Of a stretch of DNA of 64,000 bases, positions 57,235 to 64,000 are shown one piece after another. Made by a program: the position numbers and the translations under genes. How positions within the stretch are numbered: position 1 is the stretch's first letter; the number at the start of each line of letters is the position of its first letter. Origin of the DNA: Bugula neritina (Eukaryota; Bryozoa; Gymnolaemata; Cheilostomatida; Bugulidae); the NCBI GenBank assembly GCA_964035545.1, contig CAXIUT010000077.1, positions 24,903 to 88,902 of the forward strand, read 5' to 3'. The notes under the pieces are model-generated. The model had not been told where the DNA came from. It saw nothing but the letters and a program-made list of their open reading frames with translations, and did no database searches.

Positions 57235-57562
57235 ATTTATTATTTTAACATTATCTACTTATATATTACTTTACTGAGTCTTGTGAGTTATTTGTTTTTA
57301 AAAATAATTTGATTATGTTAACTCTCTAATTAGTCGGTAAATTATTTGAAAGAAAATTCATAATCTTTATTCTGATAGTTGAACTGAGAAAAGTATTTTT
57401 TATTTGCCACTCCTTAATATTTTTAACAAAATTATTCAATAAAAAATACCATTTCTATTGATCTTAAACTAAAAAAGCTCAAAAATATAATATTCACCTA
57501 TATTTAATAAAGAATTTATTTTCAATTATCTTTTAGCAATAATAATAATTAAGATATTAAAG
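57235..57562. other. Intergenic region, no gene seen
   Basis: 328 bp of A/T-rich DNA between the divergent coiled-coil and IF1 genes. No RNA gene or repeat recognised. Confidence 0.55.
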
Positions 57563-57876
57563 ATGTTATCATTAAGAAAGCTATCTTACCTCGCCAGAAG
57601 TCTACAACGACCAGTGATGATGCCTTTCTCAGATAGATGGAAAGAAAGAGACTAAGCTGCCTAAAAGGTCTATATCTCCAACCAAGAAAGTACATTTAAC
57701 ATCACATAGAATAAACTATCCGAAAGCTTTTGAAAAAAGTCTAAGAAGAAGAGCAGTAAGATGAAACAAATATGGAAGAATTTTAAAGAAAACTCCATCA
57801 AATAATGCACAGATATAAGATCGAGAACGAGAGTTTGAAAGCTGAGATCTTGGAACTACATAAAAGAATGATCTGA
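57563..57876 (+). CDS. Mitochondrial ATPase inhibitor IF1-like
   Basis: 97 aa. The presequence (MLSLRKLSYLARSLQRPVMM) is basic and amphipathic, fitting mitochondrial import. The inhibitory region reads FSDRWKERDQAAQKVYISNQ, then EKQTIRKLLKKVQ, the IF1 pattern of an inhibitory helix before a charged coil. The C-terminal coiled coil (LHQIMHRYKIENESLKAEIL) fits dimerisation. It would bind F1-ATPase when the matrix is acidic, by family. One 20-nt intron at 57690-57709 restores the frame; 294 coding nt is divisible by 3. Confidence 0.72.
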
Positions 57877-57905
57877 ACATCATAATAGCATTAATATATG
57901 AACTA

Positions 57906-58727
57906 TCATTTAAACTAACCTCCCGGAACATAAAATACATTAGTATCTTTCATACTATGACCCTTCTTTATCTTCTTTATTTATTTATCTAATGAATTAA
58001 TACCAACCATTGTAGGTATTTTCCATCCTGTAAGAGTTGGTAAATCTTTTGTCTTATTTTTAAATAATCTTTGTTTATACTATGGCACCACTTGAGAAAC
58101 AAATTGTTTTGTTTCACTATGAAATGATTTCCTGCATCCATTCATTATCTATTTTCCTACCTAATTTTGTCTACCAAGTATTCTTTGATAATGACTGCTA
58201 AAATTTATATTATGAAGCTGAAGATTCAAAACAGAACTTAACTTCTTTGCTGATAACTTTTATGATTGCATAAATGGGTTTTTTGCACTCTAAGAATTAG
58301 TCTATTATTCATTCAATTATGAGGCATCACTAAAAAGACGATTATATTCACCTTATATCTGATTTATTATCTGATTATTTGTATTTATCACTTATGTACT
58401 CTTCTTATATAGTTCACTATGAGGTTTTACTCTTATTGTTCCTTAGACAAAGTTTGTTTTAAGAATACGTGCATTTTTAGTTCTAGAAAAACTTTATCTA
58501 GCAGTAGCCAATGATGTCCTTTTCTGAGGAGATTTGCTAATAGGTAAAATTACTTGAGAATCATCGCTATCTTTGAGAAATGTACTCAGATTTTATATTT
58601 TTGCTTTCTTTATCAATAAATAATATAAAGCCTTCACTCCTCTTTATGAAAGTTACTTAGTTGTTGCAGTTCCTTCGATAGCTTGATATAACTTTTTATA
58701 AGGAGTTTAGAATCTAGAAGGAGCCAT
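57906..58727 (-). CDS. Basic orphan protein, 273 aa
   Basis: Intron-free, unrecognised. The N-terminus MAPSRFQTPYKKLYQAIEG is followed by a short hydrophobic/helical part (GVKALYYLLIKKAKI), then a Ser/Lys/Arg-rich body (SKSPQKRTSLATARQSF) and a C-terminal block with LTGWKIPTMVGI. Disordered for most of its length. Net positive charge suggests nucleic acid, membrane or microtubule contact, but nothing specific. Converges with IF1 with 29 bp between stops. Confidence 0.6.
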
Positions 58728-58756
58728 TCTTAATAAAGCAACAGCTAAGTTCATTT

Positions 58757-60330
58757 TCAAATTCTTAATTAAAAATATCTTACTTGGATTGATTTAAAAT
58801 AACTTTTAGGATTATCAATTCTCGATGATGGATTTAACTAGATAAGATCAAGAAAAGATTAGCATATTTCTTTTCCTAGCTGTCGAAAATGTTGAATAGT
58901 ATAGAATTATTTAGGTTACTTAAAAGTTGGATATTTATAAGTAGTAATTAATTAATAGTTAAGTTCTTTTTAACTAGGCTTAACAACTTATTAATCTTCT
59001 TTTCTGGATTCTTCCATAACATTGATAACTCTACTTGTATTATAGTTGCATTAAAGAGTCCATGAGTATGGATTTTTAGTTGCTTTGAAGATAGCTACTC
59101 TTCCTGCTCCTTACTTTGAAACATGATCGTTAATATCTTTACAATACATGTTTTTCTATGTAAAATTACTACCTTAATATTAAAATATTTAACTATTCAT
59201 TGATAGTATCTTAGGAAATAGACAAATATCTACCTGTTTTTCTAGTTAATTTGTTGAATTACCATAAATAAAGACTCCTTTTCTTGCTGCATGAGCATGT
59301 AAATCCAAAAAAGTAAAATATTTATTTTTATTATGACAATGCATTATTATCTTTTTAGCTGCATAAATGGGTGAATGATTCTTAGGCGAAGGATTCAAAT
59401 AACATCTATTTAAATTCATACCATTAGGATCAACTCTATAGTGTCCCCTAGCTACTCCATCAGGATTGAGTATAGGAAATAAATAGAATACAAATTTGTC
59501 TCTTAGAATTTTAGTTTTTTAGTTATTTTATGTCAGTTATTCAAGTATACCTGTCATAACATGAGATCCTGGTACTTCTCCTGGATGAACTCTTGCACTA
59601 ATAATTATACATTTTTTATCAGAAGTAAATTATTTAGGTTAATCATGATTAGGAAATAAATATTAGTTTTAAAACTTTTATTGATTTTTTGTTATGTTTT
59701 TCTTAGAAGAAATTGTTATAAATTAAACTGGTCTTCCCTCTAAAGATTTAATTATATTCGAACGCTTAAAATATATATCTTCATGCTGTGAACATTTATT
59801 CTATATTGATTTAAGAAACTAGTCGTTATCAGTGTTGGACCAAGGATAGAAAAATCCAAAAAATACTTTTTAATTCGATGTCATAGTATGTTTAAAAGTC
59901 CACTCAATCCAACCTTAGTTGTATTACTAAATAAGATATCAATTACAATTTTAGATAGATCTACCTTATGAACTATTCTTTTCCAATCTTGAGTATTGTC
60001 CTATCGATAAACAGGAACTAATCCCTAATTGAGTAATTTAGACTAAATCGAAGATGATATACTTGATTTTGCATATTTTTGATAGTAAAATTGAGAACAG
60101 TTCCTTTGGTTGGTCCTTTTATAGAAAAATGGAACCATGTACGATACTGATTTAGACGATGATCAACTGCTATCCATAAATTGAACTAAAATAATATTGA
60201 AGGGCACATTTGTATTGTTTATTTTTTATGCATTGTAGAGATTTCCTGAATCAAAATTCGAATCTAAAGTAACTGAACCAAAATCAAATGTTTTATGAGA
60301 TGGTGGCTGGGGATAGCTTGAGTTCTACAT
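58757..60330 (-). CDS. AGBL5: Cytosolic carboxypeptidase (CCP5/AGBL5 type)
   Basis: 503-aa zinc carboxypeptidase of the M14 deglutamylase group that trims polyglutamate side chains of tubulin. The N-terminal CCP beta domain (LWIAVDHRLNQYRTWFHFS) precedes the catalytic domain with zinc motif ARVHPGEVPGSHVM, substrate-binding ARGHYRVDPNGMNLNRCYLN, and second zinc His in FLDLHAHAARKGVFIYGN. Three introns: 59927-59946 and 60043-60062 (20 nt) and 60186-60207 (22 nt, starting GTGCCC); 1,512 coding nt is divisible by 3. Shorter at the C-terminus than animal AGBL5. It would act on axonemal microtubules. Confidence 0.86.
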
Positions 60331-60579
60331 CTTTATTAATAAAATTAACTTGATGATTTTTATATTTTTACAATTAAGAATTATCAACTACCTTTCTCAG
60401 AAAAAATAAAACCTCAACTATGTTAATTAATAACATCTCAAATAATTTATTTTTAGATATCTATTTATAAGGTAGTTAAGTTATGATATTTATGAAAGAA
60501 TTTATCAGATGGTAGCTAATAAAAGAATTAATTTTAGCAATAAATCAAAAACTACATTTAGTGATTAATAATCAGTTTT

Positions 60580-60999
60580 ATGAAGAAAGCTCATAGAGGA
60601 AGTAATAATAAGAAGAAAGGTGTCCAAGTTGTAGACCAAGATAAGAGAGAATTGATCAACGAGTGCAAGAACACTGAAGACATCAATGTTATCTTAGAAT
60701 ACACTGAACATAAAGATAACGATGTCAGGTTAGAAGCTGTGAAACAACTTTGCCCATGCAAAGTGCTCAGGGACATCTAAGCCTTCTGGGACAGAGTTTT
60801 CGAACTGGTTGATGATGAAGATGTGAGAATCAGATCAAGAATTCTTCATATTATCTGTGACGGCAGTCCAGAAAGGTTGGAAGACAGAGTTTATAGCGCC
60901 TTAAAGGAATTCAATAGAGATTCTGATTCACAAATCAGGAGAACAGCTCATAAAGTTATTGCTCATTACGAACATACAGGAAAGTGGAATATTCTCTGA
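60580..60999 (+). CDS. Small HEAT-repeat protein
   Basis: Intron-free 139 aa. A basic N-terminus (MKKAHRGSNNKKKG) is followed by three helix pairs of HEAT type: VRLEAVKQLCPCKVL, DDEDVRIRSRILHIICDGSP, and SDSQIRRTAHKVIAHY, with the Asp-Val/Arg turn residues expected. Few TAA/TAG codons and a more balanced codon choice than neighbours suggest high expression. Binding partner unknown. The 249 bp to its left are A/T-rich with no gene seen. Confidence 0.75.
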
Positions 61000-61259
61000 G
61001 ATGAATGATTGATATGATGTAAATTTATCTATTAACATATTTTATCGATAATTATTCTTTTATCAACTTAAATATCATAAAAATCACCTTAGAAGGTATC
61101 TTAAAACATGTTGATCTAATTATCAATGAAAAAACAGACTGTTAAAGGTTTTATTAGTCTAAATCTAAAAAAATGATTGATTTGATATAAATAAGATAAG
61201 CTCTATTATCGATATCAAATTCAATATGATATTTAGGTTGAAGATAAAGATTATATATT

Positions 61260-62734
<1,475 letters not shown>

Positions 62735-62795
62735 TTCCATCTCTCAATAATTCTATATTTGTAGTTTATACTATTATTTATTACAACCGTCCCCG

Positions 62796-63311
62796 ATGTC
62801 CAACTAGGATTCCACCTAACTCATCTAAAAGAAAAACTATCGAAAGAGGTTCTACTCAGAAATGAACTAACAACAGTTTTAAGAAGTCTACTAACCTTTG
62901 TCTCCATGTTTTAAGTAATAGTCGAAATGATTCAGACCCCAAGAAGAACCAGATTATGACATACCACTTCTCTAACTAGAAGGAACTAAATATACAAATG
63001 AAGAGGCAATTGATTTTGATGGAAAATCAATGGAATTAACTGAAATGGAAACTATTATATCCATCGAGGGGTTTCAGAAAGATCAATAAAACATGTGGAA
63101 AAATGAAGAAAAATAAAACTTTAACAAAAGAATAAGAAATCATTAAGTCAATTAATGTAGCTCTTTTGAAGAAGAGACAAATAAAGGTTCAAAAAGAATG
63201 CGTTATCGAAGCGATAATTCAGAATATTTGATATTCAACTATCTAGAACGGGTTTCTTCACAGTACTTATCAATCTAACATAGAGGAAAATAAATAAAGA
63301 AACTCTAGTGA
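62796..63311 (+). CDS. Acidic orphan protein, 164 aa
   Basis: No family recognised. Composition is rich in Glu, Gln, Asn and Lys (EEPDYDIPLLQLEGTKY, MELTEMETIISIEGF), with a basic Arg/Ser part near the end (GSKRMRYRSDNSEYLIFNYL). A 21-nt intron at 62915-62935 (GTAATAG...TTCAG) removes an in-frame TGA; 495 coding nt is divisible by 3. It follows the CDPK gene by 61 bp in the same direction. Probably intrinsically disordered. Confidence 0.55.
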
Positions 63312-63444
63312 AAACTATTGATCCTTCCTATTTTTTCATTAACAATTCATTCCTTCAAAGCTCCTATTCCTTCAAGAAAATGTTCAAGGAAAAGATAGTT
63401 AGTTTTTTTATTTAATTAAGTATGATTAAGATGATGGGTATCGA

Positions 63445-63708
63445 TCAGCATCCTTTGACGGGAAGTTGGAATTCTTGGGCGAACCAGCAAACGCAAGGCC
63501 AGCATTCAGGTTGCATCTTGTTGAAATATTTCAAGCAGGCGAGGTCAGCAGCAGTATCAGATCCTCCAGCTTCAGCGGCTTTCTTGCAGATGGGGTAAGC
63601 GGCTCTGAAGTCATCAACACAGGCGATTTGCATGGCTTCAGTGCACTGTTGAGCAGTGGCGAAGCAAGCCAAGAGGGCGAGAAGGGTAACGATGAGAATA
63701 GCTTTCAT
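63445..63708 (-). CDS. Small secreted Cys-rich subtelomeric protein
   Basis: Intron-free 87 aa. Signal peptide MKAILIVTLLALLACFATA, then a mature part of about 68 residues with eight Cys (QQCTEA, IACVDD, YPICKK, LACLKY, PECWPCVCW, VKGC). An upstream in-frame ATG (63786) exists, but the signal peptide fixes the start at 63708. It has markedly more G/C at codon third positions and no TAA/TAG Gln codons, unlike neighbours, as in highly expressed ciliate genes. Saposin-like spacing is possible but not shown. Start lies 103 bp from the telomere. Confidence 0.78.
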   Translation of the reverse strand: MKAILIVTLLALLACFATAQQCTEAMQIACVDDFRAAYPICKKAAEAGGSDTAADLACLKYFNKMQPECWPCVCWFAQEFQLPVKGC

Positions 63709-63811
63709 ATGTAGATTTTTTATTAATATATCAGATAAAGATTTCAACAGATTTACTTTTATCATACAAATCATCTCCAATAACAAATATAAGATTTTTA
63801 AAACTATATAA

Positions 63812-63885
63812 GGGGTTGGGGTTGGGGTTGGGTTGGGGTTGGGGTTGGGGTTGGGGTTGGGGTTGGGGTTGGGGTTGGGGTTGGG
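63812..63885 (+). repeat. Telomeric tract, first addition site at right end of piece 2
   Basis: GGGGTT repeats (one GGGTT unit) after AAACTATATA. Followed by 32 bp of unique DNA, then the terminal tract. Confidence 0.97.
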
Positions 63886-63917
63886 ATATTAAAGGTATTA
63901 ATATCACTATTTGGATA

Positions 63918-64000
63918 GGGGTTGGGGTTGGGGTTGGGGTTGGGGTTGGGGTTGGGGTTGGGGTTGGGGTTGGGGTTGGGGTTGGGGGGTTGGGGTTGGG
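63918..64000 (+). repeat. Telomeric tract, terminal right end of piece 2
   Basis: GGGGTT repeats with one GGGGGG irregularity, running to the end of the window. Left flank is TATTTGGATA. Confidence 0.97.

Overview
The window is macronuclear-type DNA of a ciliate. Three things show this. Reading frames stay open only if TAA and TAG are read as glutamine, with TGA as the sole stop. Pure GGGGTT/CCCCAA telomere tracts are present. Genes are extremely dense (about 47 protein genes in 64 kb) and carry tiny GT-AG introns; I could place 38 with reasonable certainty, and 33 of them are exactly 20 nt. Together these fit an oligohymenophorean-like ciliate with compact genes. I cannot name the species from sequence alone.

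The window joins two chromosome-like pieces. Piece 1 (1-16464) ends in a G-strand telomere, followed by a 200-N gap (16465-16664). Piece 2 starts with a C-strand telomere (16665-16763) and ends in telomere at 64000. Three more telomeric tracts lie inside the pieces (5757, 20113, 53933), and the last end has two addition sites. Every G-strand tract begins 52-104 bp upstream of the start codon of a minus-strand gene.

Piece 1 holds a WASP-like actin nucleation promoter (5' cut by the window edge), ORC4, a tandem array of four about 1.7-kb coiled-coil gene units (three identical, the fourth a mosaic), and a 2,346-aa BEACH-WD40 protein. The array appears to have arisen by tandem duplication from the 3' end of the BEACH gene.

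Piece 2 runs alveolin-like protein, small helical protein, profilin, basic orphan protein, multi-pass membrane protein (3' end lost under telomere repeats), coiled-coil protein, Arp8, two tandem Nit2-type amidases, a Whirly-like mitochondrial protein, a pseudokinase, SEC14-type lipid-transfer protein, NADP-isocitrate dehydrogenase, N-myristoyltransferase, monothiol glutaredoxin, a 987-aa coiled-coil protein, a 4-TM protein, a CFAP97-domain protein, a pseudokinase-MORN protein, an HTH-like protein, a CCCH zinc-finger protein, several small proteins, a GT-A-like glycosyltransferase, tRNA-Pro, a mahogunin-type RING ligase, a secreted beta-propeller-like protein, a deoxynucleoside kinase, CEP76, TTC4, a NEK kinase, a bromodomain protein, a VOC/glyoxalase protein, a coiled-coil protein, ATPase inhibitor IF1, a cytosolic carboxypeptidase (AGBL5 type), a HEAT protein, a CDPK and a secreted Cys-rich subtelomeric protein.

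There are no operons. Genes are independent, often convergent with under 60 bp between stops. Cytoskeleton and cilia genes are frequent (WASP, profilin, alveolin, CEP76, CFAP97, NEK, AGBL5, MORN), as expected for a ciliate. Gene models given here were checked by requiring that total length minus introns is divisible by three.
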